64,000 nt of DNA from Rhodococcus sp. OK302 (GTDB lineage: Bacteria > Actinomycetota > Actinomycetes > Mycobacteriales > Mycobacteriaceae), in assembly GCF_002245895.1 (NCBI RefSeq), contig NZ_NPJZ01000001.1, positions 5,285,001-5,349,000 on the forward strand, read 5' to 3'. Of the stretch, positions 23,083 through 31,614 are shown one piece after another. The notes beneath the pieces are model-generated. The model did not search any database, was not told the DNA's origin, and saw only the letters and a program-made list of their open reading frames with translations. The position numbers and the translations under genes are program-made. Positions within the stretch are counted from its first letter, which is position 1. Each line of letters opens with the position of its first letter.

Positions 23083-24731
23083 ATCTGCTCCGGTGCGGTA
23101 ACTCCGAGCAGTTCGAGGCCGTTGGCCAGGACCTGACGGGTGGCGGCGCAGAGAGCCAGGCGTGCGCGGTGCACGTCGGTTGCGTCTTCGTCGCCTTGCG
23201 GAAGGATGCGGCACGCGCCGTAGAAGCGGTGGTACGCACCCGCGAGTTCTTCGAGGTAACGGGCGATCCGGTGAGGCTCACGCAGATTGGCGGCGCTGGA
23301 GACGACGCGCGGGTATTCGCCGATCGTGCGAATCAGGTCGCCTTCCTGCTCGGCCGTGAGCAGTGCGAGGTGGCTCGAGTCGGCGGACAGACCGAGGTCG
23401 GCAGCGTTGCGGGCGATCGCGGAGAGGCGTGCGTGTGCGTACTGGACGTAGTAGACCGGGTTTTCGCTGCTGGTCTTGGTCCACAGATCGAGGTCGATGT
23501 CGATGCTGGAGTCGACCGACGAACGGATCATGACGTAACGCGATGCGTCGACGCCGATTGCCTCGACCAGGTCGTCGAGGGTGATGACGGTTCCGGCGCG
23601 CTTGCTCATCTTGACGGCGACGCCGTCCTTGACGAGGTTGACCATCTGGCCGATGAGAACCTCGACGGTGTCCGGGTCGTCGCCGAAGGCAGCGGCAGCA
23701 GCCTTGAGACGGCCGATGTAGCCGTGGTGATCGGCGCCGAGCATGTAGATGCAGAGGTCGAAGCCGCGAGCGCGCTTGTCCTGGAAGTAGGCGATGTCAC
23801 CGGCAATGTAGGCGGCGTTGCCGTCACTCTTGATGACGACGCGGTCTTTGTCGTCGCCGTAGTCGGTGCTCTTGAGCCACCAGGCACCGTCCTCGTTGAA
23901 GAGGTTGCCGGAACTCTTGAGCGATTCGACGGCCTTTTCGACTGCGCCGGATTCGAAGAGCGAGTTCTCGTGGAAGTAGACGTCGAAGTCGACGCCGAAA
24001 TCGTGGAGGGTCTGACGGATGTGGGTGAACATCAAGTCGACGCCGATGGACCGGAACGTTTCCTGCTGCTCGTCGGCGGGCAGGTCCATGACGTCGGGGC
24101 GCTGAGCGAGGACGGTTGCAGCGATGTCGGCGATGTAAGCGCCGGCGTAACCGTCTTCGGGGGCAGGCTCGCCCTTTGCTGCGGCGATCAACGAACGCGA
24201 GAAGCGGTCGATCTGAGCACCGTGATCGTTGAAGTAGTACTCACGGGTGACCAGACCGCCCTGTGCGGACAGGATGCGCCCGAGCGCGTCTCCGACTGCA
24301 GCCCAACGGGTTCCACCAAGGTGGATGGGTCCGGTGGGGTTGGCCGAGACGAATTCGAGGTTGATCTTCGTACCGGCAAGCGAGTCGCCACTGCCGTACG
24401 ACGGACCGGCTTCGAGAACTCCGACGACGACGGCGCCCTGGGCGTCGGCAGCGAGGCGGATGTTGAGGAAGCCCGGGCCGGCAATTTCGGCGGAGTCGAT
24501 ACCGTCGGCAGCCGTGAGTGCCTCGGCGAGCCAGCCGGCCAATTCGCGCGGGTTGGCGCCGACCTTCTTGGCTACCTGCATCGCAACGTTGGTGGCGTAA
24601 TCGCCATGCTCAGGGTTGCGAGGACGCTCGACAGTCAAGGTTTGTGGGAGCACCGAGACGTCGAGGCCGCGTTCGGCAAGGACGCTCGCAGCGGTTCCGC
24701 GGAGCAGTTCGGCAAGGTCAGCTGGAGTCAC
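23079..24731 (-). CDS. argS: Arginyl-tRNA synthetase
   Basis: ArgS charges tRNA-Arg. From the GTG at 24731 the protein is 550 aa, the normal class I ArgS length. It has the HIGH-type motif in [15 protein letters not shown], a KMSKS-like motif [19 protein letters not shown], and the C-terminal DALR anticodon-binding domain. The open frame runs on to 24932 but that part has no family similarity. It is the first gene of the operon leading to lysA and the threonine genes; argS-lysA adjacency is known in corynebacteria. Confidence 0.96.
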   Translation of the reverse strand: MTPADLAELLRGTAASVLAERGLDVSVLPQTLTVERPRNPEHGDYATNVAMQVAKKVGANPRELAGWLAEALTAADGIDSAEIAGPGFLNIRLAADAQGAVVVGVLEAGPSYGSGDSLAGTKINLEFVSANPTGPIHLGGTRWAAVGDALGRILSAQGGLVTREYYFNDHGAQIDRFSRSLIAAAKGEPAPEDGYAGAYIADIAATVLAQRPDVMDLPADEQQETFRSIGVDLMFTHIRQTLHDFGVDFDVYFHENSLFESGAVEKAVESLKSSGNLFNEDGAWWLKSTDYGDDKDRVVIKSDGNAAYIAGDIAYFQDKRARGFDLCIYMLGADHHGYIGRLKAAAAAFGDDPDTVEVLIGQMVNLVKDGVAVKMSKRAGTVITLDDLVEAIGVDASRYVMIRSSVDSSIDIDLDLWTKTSSENPVYYVQYAHARLSAIARNAADLGLSADSSHLALLTAEQEGDLIRTIGEYPRVVSSAANLREPHRIARYLEELAGAYHRFYGACRILPQGDEDATDVHRARLALCAATRQVLANGLELLGVTAPEQM

Positions 24732-24948
24732 AGGTATCCATCCTATTGCCTGCACACTCGAGGTGGAGACTCGCCTCACGCGCGGCCGCCTGAGAGTAGG
24801 CTGACGACCGATTTGGGCGTGTCGCACGCCACTCTCCCAGATTGCCCTCAGACTCGGAAAGTACAGTGGTAATGCCCGAGCTACCGCCGAGTACATCCGG
24901 TGGGAGGGCATGCTGCACATTTGCCCACACACCGAAAGAGCCCAATCG

Positions 24949-25779
24949 ATGCCAAGCGGTTCCGATAGTCACGGTCCCAAGAACAATTCCGGGGCCAAAT
25001 CAGCCAAAGCGATCAAGGCTGCCAAACGAGGCGGAAGCCCGGCCAAGAAGGGCAAGGGCGGCGTTCCCGCGCCTCGCCAGGTTCCGTGGCTGTCGATCGG
25101 TGCCGGTGTGGCCGTTGTCGGGCTGATTGCCGTGCTCGGCATCAACCTGTGGCCGAAGGTCGAAGACAAGCAAGCCCTCGAGCCGTACAAGTACAGCTCC
25201 GAGAACAAGGATCCGTCCGACAACATCGACGGTGTTCTCAAGATCGAGTACCCCGCCGGCCAGCACGTCGAAGCCACGCAGCGCGTCGCGTACGACCAGA
25301 GCCCGCCGTTCGGTGGCCCGCACGACGCCACCTGGGCAAACTGCACGGGCACTGTTTACGCGTCGGCGATCCGTACCGAAAACGCTGTTCACTCGCTCGA
25401 GCACGGTGCGATCTGGATCTCGTACAACCCGGACAGCGTCGACCAGAGCCAGATCGACAGCCTCGCCAAGCGGGTCGAGAACAGCAAGGGCTACATGCTG
25501 ATGTCGCCGTACCCCGGCCAGAGCAGCCCCATTTCGCTGCAGTCCTGGGGTCACCGCCTCGAAATCGACGATGCTGACGACAAGCGCATAGACCAGTTCA
25601 TCACCGCTCTGAAGCTGAACCCGAACGTCTACCCCGAGGTCGGTGCAAGCTGCACGAACCCGCTGTTCACCGCGGAAACGTCGCCGTTCGACCCCACACC
25701 TCCGGGCCCCGACGCGGTTCCGATGGACGGCACCGGCACCACACCGGCCACCGACGAGCAGGTTCCCGCAGGTGGATAG
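24949..25779 (+). CDS. DUF3105 family membrane-anchored protein
   Basis: The 276-aa product from ATG 24949 (preceded by GAAAGAG) has a Lys/Ala/Gly-rich cytoplasmic start, one membrane helix ([20 protein letters not shown]) near residue 45 and an external DUF3105 domain. Typical DUF3105 motifs are visible: [17 protein letters not shown] and [17 protein letters not shown], with conserved His residues and Cys. The C-terminus is Pro/Thr-rich. Function is unknown. Its stop overlaps the start of a DUF305 gene, a pairing frequent in actinobacteria. Confidence 0.9.
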   Translation: MPSGSDSHGPKNNSGAKSAKAIKAAKRGGSPAKKGKGGVPAPRQVPWLSIGAGVAVVGLIAVLGINLWPKVEDKQALEPYKYSSENKDPSDNIDGVLKIEYPAGQHVEATQRVAYDQSPPFGGPHDATWANCTGTVYASAIRTENAVHSLEHGAIWISYNPDSVDQSQIDSLAKRVENSKGYMLMSPYPGQSSPISLQSWGHRLEIDDADDKRIDQFITALKLNPNVYPEVGASCTNPLFTAETSPFDPTPPGPDAVPMDGTGTTPATDEQVPAGG

Positions 25780-26491
25780 TCAGCCTGACACCGACCGCTC
25801 GTCGAAGCCGAGTCAGCGCACCGCGCTACTGATCATCGGTCTCATCGGCGCCATCGCCATCGGTTTCGCTCTGGGCGCGTTCACCAACCTGTTGGGTCCC
25901 GACGCGAAGTCCTCACTCACCGTTCCGGCATCGGACTCGGTGGATGTCGGCTTTGCTCAGGACATGCTCGTCCATCACGGCCAGGCCGTCGAAATGGCGT
26001 CCACCGCGTTGACGAAGTCCACAGACAACGAAGTGCGCACGGTGGCGTACGACATCTTGACCACTCAGCAGAACCAGATCGGCCAAATGCAGGCGTGGTT
26101 GACGATGTGGGACGAACCGATTTCCACAGTCGGCCCGTATATGGAGTGGATGACCTCCGATTCGTCCTCCGGACACGATTCGCACGGAGCGTCTACGACG
26201 ATGACGATGGATCCTTCCGGCCCGGCGACCACGATGCCCGGCATGGCGTCTTCCGCGGATCTGGCGGCGTTGAATGCTGCATCCGGCCCCGAGTTGGACA
26301 CACTGTTTCTCCAGTTGATGTTGCGTCATCACCAAGGCGGGCTTCCGATGATGGAGTACGCCGCAGCTAACGCCACCACCGATCCGGTGAAGGCCTTGTC
26401 CACGACGATGGTGAATACACAGGAAAGCGAGTCCACTTTGCTGACCAGCATGCTGGCTGCTCGCGGAGCCGCTCCCCTGCCGATGAACTAA
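25772..26491 (+). CDS. DUF305 family membrane-anchored protein
   Basis: From GTG 25772, overlapping the DUF3105 stop by 8 nt, the 239-aa protein has an N-terminal membrane helix (TALLIIGLIGAIAIGFALGAF) and an extracytoplasmic DUF305 domain. Two characteristic His-rich motifs are present: FAQDMLVHHGQAVEMA and FLQLMLRHHQGGLPMM, the second near the C-terminus. A Met/His/Ser-rich linker (residues ~130-160) separates them. DUF305 proteins are four-helix, ferritin-like folds, and metal binding (copper is often proposed) is an inference from the His/Met content. Confidence 0.92.
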   Translation: MDSQPDTDRSSKPSQRTALLIIGLIGAIAIGFALGAFTNLLGPDAKSSLTVPASDSVDVGFAQDMLVHHGQAVEMASTALTKSTDNEVRTVAYDILTTQQNQIGQMQAWLTMWDEPISTVGPYMEWMTSDSSSGHDSHGASTTMTMDPSGPATTMPGMASSADLAALNAASGPELDTLFLQLMLRHHQGGLPMMEYAAANATTDPVKALSTTMVNTQESESTLLTSMLAARGAAPLPMN

Positions 26492-26510
26492 CCGGCAACA
26501 ATTCGAATCG

Positions 26511-26557
26511 AACTGGGCCTGGCCCTGACTGTGGTCAGGACCAGGTCCAGTTTTCTA
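26511..26557. terminator. Bidirectional terminator between DUF305 gene and xfp
   Basis: A long stem (AACTGGGCCTGGCCCTGAC paired with GTCAGGACCAGGTCCAGTT, two mismatches, tight loop) is followed by TTTTCT on the plus strand. The xfp stop codon (26535-26537) lies inside the stem, so both convergent genes end here. Confidence 0.85.
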
Positions 26558-28907
26558 TCTCCGGCATGTCCTCGAGATGCTCCACGATGTAGCGCGAATG
26601 CTTGTCCAGTTGAGCCCGGCAAAACTCGACCAACTCCGACGCCCCGGCGGTCCGACGCTTGGATCGTCTCAGCGCCTCGATGACCAGGTGGTAACGGCTC
26701 ATCTTGTTGAGAACTACCATGTCGAACGGCGTTGTCGTGGTTCCCTGTTCACTGAATCCGCGGACATGGAACCGCTCCGGAGAAGGTCGTCCGTGGAGGA
26801 GTTGATGGACTGCCCGGGCGTAGCCGTGGAAGGCGAACACCACGTCCGTCTCGGCCGTGAACAAGTCCCGGAACGACTGCTCACCGAATCCGTGCGGATG
26901 TTCGGTCGGCGTCAGTAAACCCATGAGATCAACCACGTTGACAACCCGCACCGACAGGTCCGGCGTTCCTTCGCGAAGCAGCTGGGCGGCGGCCAGAATC
27001 TCTTGTGTCGGAACGTCTCCCGCTGCTGCCAACACCACATCGGGTTCCTGCCCGGCAACTTCCGTTCCGGCCCAATCCCAGACCGACGCGCCCGCGGCAC
27101 AATGCGCGTGCGCCTGCTCGAGCGTCAGGTACTGCAGATGCGGCTGTTTGTCCACGACGATCACATTCACGTGGTTCGTGCTGCGCAGAGCGTGATCCGA
27201 AATCGAGAGCAGCGTATTGGAGTCCGGCGGCAGCCATACCCGGATCACGCTGGGCGCCAAGGGAATCACGGCGTCGATCATCCCGGGGCCTTGGTGACTG
27301 AAACCGTTGTGATCGTTGCGCCAGCACGTACTGGTGAGCAGTACGTTGAGCGAAGCCACCGGCGCGCGCCACGGCAGGTCGACGGCATGCTGGAGCCACT
27401 TGGCGTGCTGGATCAGCATCGAGACGCTCACCATCGCGAAGGCCTCGTAACTGGCGAACATTCCGTGCCGCCCCGACAGCAGATATCCCTCGAGCCAGCC
27501 CTCACAGAGATGCTCACTGAGAATTTCCATGACCCGGCCGTCGGCAGAGAGCCCGTCGTCGTACTCGGTGATCGGCAACTGCCAGCACCGCTCGGTTGTC
27601 TCGAATACCGCACCAAGCCTGTTGCTCGCAGTTTCGTCTGGACAGAACAACCGGAAGATTCCGCCGCCGTCGTCGGTTTCGGTGGCGGCGTAGATGTCCC
27701 GCAATAGTTCGCCGAGCACCCTCGTGGTCTCGTAGAACGTCGAACCCGGCGATTCGATGGGTAGCGCGTACTTCTCGAGTGCCGGCATCGGCAATTCGAC
27801 GCGTAGTCGTCCACCGTTGGCGTAGGGCGTACTGCCCATCCGCTTGTCTCCGACCGGCGCCAGCGCGGCAAGTTCGGGAATCAACGATCCGTTCGCGTCG
27901 AACAACTCGTCGGGACGGTAGGAGCGCATCCACTCCTCGAGTTGCCGCAGATGCGCCTCATCGGTTCGCACTCCGGACAACGGAACCTGATGCGCCCAGT
28001 GGGTGCCCTCCACCAACTTCCCGTCGACGGCGTGCGGGCCGCTCCACCCTTTGGGAGTGCGTAATACGATTGCAGGCCAAGCGCCGTGCCACTCTTCGCC
28101 GGCGCGCGCCGATAGCTGCATCTCACGAATCTTGTCGTGTGCCTTGGTTATCGCGTCGTACATCTCCGGGAAGACCTTCGCCGGGTCGTCTCCGGATACG
28201 ACGACGGGATCCCAGCCCTGGCCGCTCAGATATGCCTTGATGTCTTCGTCGCTACTGCGTCCGTACACCGTCGGCCCGGCGATCTTGGCACCGTTCACGT
28301 GCAGGATGGGCAGCACCGCACCATCGCGTCGGGGATTGAGAAATGCCGGAAGCTTCCATGATCCCGACAGTGGACCGGTCTCGGCTTCACCGTCACCGAT
28401 AACGCAGGCCACCAGCAGGTCCGGGTGGTCGAATGCCGCCCCGGCCGCATGTGCCAGTGCGTACCCCAACTCGCCGCCCTCGTGGATACTTCCCGGAGTC
28501 TGCACGCTGACGTGGCTGGGAACTCCGCCCGGCGCCGAGAATCGTCGGCACATGCGGTGGATACCGTCGGCGTCGGCGGACACTTCGGGATAGATCTCCG
28601 AATACGTCCCTTCGAGGTACGTCGACGCGATCAATGCGGGTCCACCGTGACCGGGCCCGGTCACGTACAACCAGTCCGAGCTGGTGGTGGCTATGTGCCG
28701 GTTGAGCAACGCGTAGATCATCGACAGGCCCGGGCTGGTTCCCCAGTGGCCGAGCAGTCGCGGCTTGATGTGCTTCGCTTGCAAGGGCTCTCGCAGCAAG
28801 GTGTTGTCTTGGAGATAGATCTGCGCGACGGTCAGATAATTCGCGGCCGCCCACCACCTGAGGTCGAGTGCGAGTTGATCTTCGGAATAACAGCGATCGG
28901 TCATCAA
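26535..28907 (-). CDS. xfp: Xylulose-5-phosphate/fructose-6-phosphate phosphoketolase
   Basis: Phosphoketolase uses TPP and phosphate to split xylulose-5-P or fructose-6-P into acetyl-phosphate plus an aldose phosphate. The 790-aa length and motifs fit the family: GHWGTSPGLSMIYALLNRHI, VTGPGHGGPALIAS, TPP-binding VIGDGEAETGPLSGSWK, and RVVNVVDLMGL. There is no acetate kinase or phosphotransacetylase gene beside it. It is monocistronic, between a bidirectional terminator and tRNA-Arg. Confidence 0.96.
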   Translation of the reverse strand: MMTDRCYSEDQLALDLRWWAAANYLTVAQIYLQDNTLLREPLQAKHIKPRLLGHWGTSPGLSMIYALLNRHIATTSSDWLYVTGPGHGGPALIASTYLEGTYSEIYPEVSADADGIHRMCRRFSAPGGVPSHVSVQTPGSIHEGGELGYALAHAAGAAFDHPDLLVACVIGDGEAETGPLSGSWKLPAFLNPRRDGAVLPILHVNGAKIAGPTVYGRSSDEDIKAYLSGQGWDPVVVSGDDPAKVFPEMYDAITKAHDKIREMQLSARAGEEWHGAWPAIVLRTPKGWSGPHAVDGKLVEGTHWAHQVPLSGVRTDEAHLRQLEEWMRSYRPDELFDANGSLIPELAALAPVGDKRMGSTPYANGGRLRVELPMPALEKYALPIESPGSTFYETTRVLGELLRDIYAATETDDGGGIFRLFCPDETASNRLGAVFETTERCWQLPITEYDDGLSADGRVMEILSEHLCEGWLEGYLLSGRHGMFASYEAFAMVSVSMLIQHAKWLQHAVDLPWRAPVASLNVLLTSTCWRNDHNGFSHQGPGMIDAVIPLAPSVIRVWLPPDSNTLLSISDHALRSTNHVNVIVVDKQPHLQYLTLEQAHAHCAAGASVWDWAGTEVAGQEPDVVLAAAGDVPTQEILAAAQLLREGTPDLSVRVVNVVDLMGLLTPTEHPHGFGEQSFRDLFTAETDVVFAFHGYARAVHQLLHGRPSPERFHVRGFSEQGTTTTPFDMVVLNKMSRYHLVIEALRRSKRRTAGASELVEFCRAQLDKHSRYIVEHLEDMPEIENWTWS

Positions 28908-29072
28908 CGACTCCCGTAGCTCACAATGGTGCTCGAGCAGTCCGCCCGAACCTGTGTCCGCCGCCGAGCCTATGCGGAAATCGCGCCCGAGTCAGTGCGA
29001 ATGTCCTTGTTCGATGCCCCGGTTTGGTCTTGCACGGGTGTGATGCGCTACGCTAACCCAGCCCAATCGGCA

Positions 29073-29088
29073 CACCGAAATTTCGGTG
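29073..29088. repeat. 16-bp perfect palindrome abutting tRNA-Arg
   Basis: CACCGAAATTTCGGTG ends 1 nt before the first base of the tRNA. It may be a 5'-leader hairpin used in processing, or an operator. A possible tRNA -10 (TACGCT, 29049-29054) lies upstream, so the palindrome would be at the start of the transcript. Confidence 0.7.
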
Positions 29089-29089
29089 C

Positions 29090-29165
29090 GCCCCCGTAGC
29101 TCAGGGGATAGAGCGTTCGCCTCCGGAGCGAAAGGTCGCAGGTTCGAATCCTGCCGGGGGCACCA
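29090..29165 (+). tRNA. tRNA-Arg (anticodon CCG)
   Basis: A complete cloverleaf of 76 nt with encoded CCA. The acceptor stem is GCCCCCG/CGGGGGC, the anticodon stem TTCGC/GCGAA encloses the loop CTCCGGA (anticodon CCG at 29123-29125), and the T-arm carries GGTTCGAATCC. It reads CGG codons. No integrase or repeated tRNA 3' end was found nearby. Confidence 0.98.
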
Positions 29166-29243
29166 CGACAGCGCAGGTCAGAGCACTAGCTCGACCTGCA
29201 GTGCAGTCCCGGTGCCACACAATGACGACTAACGTCTACTGTC

Positions 29244-30170
29244 ATGCCGCGAGTTGACCCAGCCCCCACGTACACGATCCGTCAGCTTGCTGCGTTTGTC
29301 GCGGTAGCCGAGACCGGAACCATCAGCGCTGCCGCCGAACGCATGCACCTGTCGCCCTCGGCGATGTCTGCGTCCATCACGGAACTCGAACGTGCACTCA
29401 AGGTTCAACTCTGCGTCCGCCGCCGGGCATTCGGTGTACAACTCACGCCCACAGGGGAATTCGTCCTCCTACGGGCTCGAGCATTGCTGAAACAAGCCGG
29501 TGAGCTCGAGTCCGATGCACTCGGCACAAGCGGAACAATTTCAGGACCCATCGCTATCGGCTGCTACCCGGCTTTGGGGCCGACAGTGCTGCCGTCGATG
29601 ATCGCTGGGTTCACTCGTGAATATCCCGCCACCGCAGTGGAGTTCCGCGAAGACACCCAGAATCGCCTGCAGGCACAGCTGGAAAACGGCGAACTGGATC
29701 TCGCGATCGTCTACGACCTGGACCTGTCTACGGAACTCCGTATGCTTCCGTTGTCGACCCGCGAACCGCTGATCGTCCTGGGCGCCGAACACCCCCTGGC
29801 GGCATCCGATCGGCAGATTCACCTACCTGAGCTTGCCGAGTTCCCGATGGTGCTGCTCGACGCACCCCCGAGTACAAAACACGCGCTCGATGTCTGCCGT
29901 GCCGGCGGTTTCGTCCCGGACGTTGCCTACCGAACTGCGAACTTCGAGACAGCTCGGGCGTTTGTCGGCCGAGGACTCGGATGGACGCTGCTACTACAGC
30001 GCCCCAGCCTCGACGTCACCTACGAGGGCCTCGAAGTGGTTGTCAAAACAATCGGATCCCCGGTGGTCCCGTCGGTGAACGTCGTGCTCGCGTGGCATCA
30101 GGACGCACGACTGAGCCGCGTCGCTCGAGCATTTATAGAATTCGTTTCACAATCCGGGAGAATGGACTAA
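29244..30170 (+). CDS. LysR-family transcriptional regulator
   Basis: The 308-aa protein has an N-terminal winged helix-turn-helix (QLAAFVAVAETGTISAAAER with SPSAMSASITELE, residues ~10-68) and a C-terminal type-2 periplasmic-binding-like effector domain (GPIAIGCYPALGPTVLPSMI onward). It is encoded upstream of, and in the same direction as, an MHS transporter and a flavin monooxygenase, which it probably regulates in response to their substrate. That arrangement is less common than the divergent one. Confidence 0.93.
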   Translation: MPRVDPAPTYTIRQLAAFVAVAETGTISAAAERMHLSPSAMSASITELERALKVQLCVRRRAFGVQLTPTGEFVLLRARALLKQAGELESDALGTSGTISGPIAIGCYPALGPTVLPSMIAGFTREYPATAVEFREDTQNRLQAQLENGELDLAIVYDLDLSTELRMLPLSTREPLIVLGAEHPLAASDRQIHLPELAEFPMVLLDAPPSTKHALDVCRAGGFVPDVAYRTANFETARAFVGRGLGWTLLLQRPSLDVTYEGLEVVVKTIGSPVVPSVNVVLAWHQDARLSRVARAFIEFVSQSGRMD

Positions 30171-30298
30171 CCCCTCTTATCAGGCACTTTCTAACTAATG
30201 CAGAATTTCCGTGGAATAACCATCGATTCTTCCGCTTTTCAAGTGTTGTGGTGCAGGTCATTGTGTCTTCAAGCCACATTCATCTCGAAAGGCATTTC

Positions 30299-31612
30299 AT
30301 GACCTCCATCGCCTCGCCGCCTAGCTCGCGCACCGCCGCCGCGACAGCCAAGGCGCGCAAGGCTGCCCTCGGCAGCTTTGTCGGCACCGCCATCGAGTGG
30401 TACGACTTCTTCATCTACGGCACTGCTGCCGCCTTGGTTCTGGGCAAGCAGTTCTTCCCCGGCACGTCCGATCTCGCCGGAACCTTGGCAGCATTCGCGA
30501 CACTCGCAGTCGGTTTCATCGCGCGCCCCATCGGCGGAATCGTGATGGGTCATTTCGGCGATCGCATCGGACGCAAGTCCATGCTTGTCACCTCCCTCAT
30601 GTTGATGGGTTGCGCAACCGTCGCTATCGGCTTGCTCCCCAACTACGCCTCGATCGGAGTGTTCGCGCCGATCTTGCTGGTGACGCTTCGCTTCATCCAG
30701 GGGCTTGGTGTGGGCGGCGAGTGGGGTGGGGCGGTGCTGGTCGCAACCGAGAACGCACCGGAGGGAAAGAAGGGGCTCTACGGCAGCGCTCCGCAGATCG
30801 GCGTTCCTGCCGGTGTTCTGGTGGCAAACCTCGTTTACCTTCCCCTTGCCGCTTTCATGGACGACGCGACGTTCAACTCCTGGGGCTGGCGAATCCCGTT
30901 CCTACTCAGCGCTGTTCTGGTCGGCGTCGCCATGTGGATCCGCCTCGGCCTCGAAGAGAGCGAGGAGTTCACGGCGTCCAAGACCGATGCTCCCGCCGAC
31001 TCGATGCCGATTCTCGAGGTGCTGACGAAACATTGGAAGACCGTCCTGTTGGCCGGTGGAACCTTCATCGCCACCAACGGAATTGCGTACGCGTACATGG
31101 TCTACGTCCTCAAGTACGGCGAGAAGGAACTCGGATTCAGCAAGACCACCATGCTGTTCCTGCTCATCGCTTCGTGCCCGTTCTGGATGGCGGGCATGGC
31201 ATTCAGCGCCCACAAGTCCGACACCCTCGGACGGCGAACCGTCTATATCCGTAGCTCCATCGCGCTGGTAGTTGCCGCAGCGGTGTTCTTCCCGCTCATA
31301 GACACCGCTGTCATCCCGGTGATGCTGATCTCGATGATTGCCCTCGGATTCACGCTCGGCTGTTGCGCCGGCCCACAGGCCGCTCTGTTCGCCGAACTGT
31401 TTCCCGCCCACATCCGGTACAGCGGCGCGTCCCTCGGCTACCAGATCGGCGCGATCCTCGGCGGCGGCCTCGCACCGATGATCGCCACCGCCCTCTTCGC
31501 CGCATTCGACACATCGTTTGCCATCACCGTCTACTTCGTCGTGATTGCAGTGATCAGCCTGGTGTCGATTCTGCTGCTCCCCGAACCTTCCGCCGCACAG
31601 AAAGCCTCGTGA
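30299..31612 (+). CDS. MFS transporter, metabolite:H+ symporter (MHS) family
   Basis: From ATG 30299 (GAAAGG 7 nt upstream) the protein is 437 aa with 12 predicted membrane helices. It begins with the MHS hallmark GSFVGTAIEWYDFFIYGTAA, and has the MFS loop motif GHFGDRIGRKSMLV and RFIQGLGVGGEWGGAVL. Family members import shikimate, alpha-ketoglutarate, proline/betaine or aromatic acids. The gene for a flavin hydroxylase follows 2 bp later, which favours an aromatic-acid substrate. The longer open frame from 29981 overlaps LysR and is not used. Confidence 0.93.
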   Translation: MTSIASPPSSRTAAATAKARKAALGSFVGTAIEWYDFFIYGTAAALVLGKQFFPGTSDLAGTLAAFATLAVGFIARPIGGIVMGHFGDRIGRKSMLVTSLMLMGCATVAIGLLPNYASIGVFAPILLVTLRFIQGLGVGGEWGGAVLVATENAPEGKKGLYGSAPQIGVPAGVLVANLVYLPLAAFMDDATFNSWGWRIPFLLSAVLVGVAMWIRLGLEESEEFTASKTDAPADSMPILEVLTKHWKTVLLAGGTFIATNGIAYAYMVYVLKYGEKELGFSKTTMLFLLIASCPFWMAGMAFSAHKSDTLGRRTVYIRSSIALVVAAAVFFPLIDTAVIPVMLISMIALGFTLGCCAGPQAALFAELFPAHIRYSGASLGYQIGAILGGGLAPMIATALFAAFDTSFAITVYFVVIAVISLVSILLLPEPSAAQKAS

Positions 31613-31614
31613 TC

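Noticed and set aside
23073..24872. 599-aa open frame opposite argS
   Set aside because: Shadow of argS with no recognisable domain.
24732..24948. Riboswitch or T-box upstream of argS/lysA
   Set aside because: I saw no lysine-riboswitch or T-box consensus in the 217-bp gap.
29090..29165. tRNA-Arg as a mobile-element attachment site
   Set aside because: No integrase, no duplicated tRNA 3' end and no change in composition nearby.
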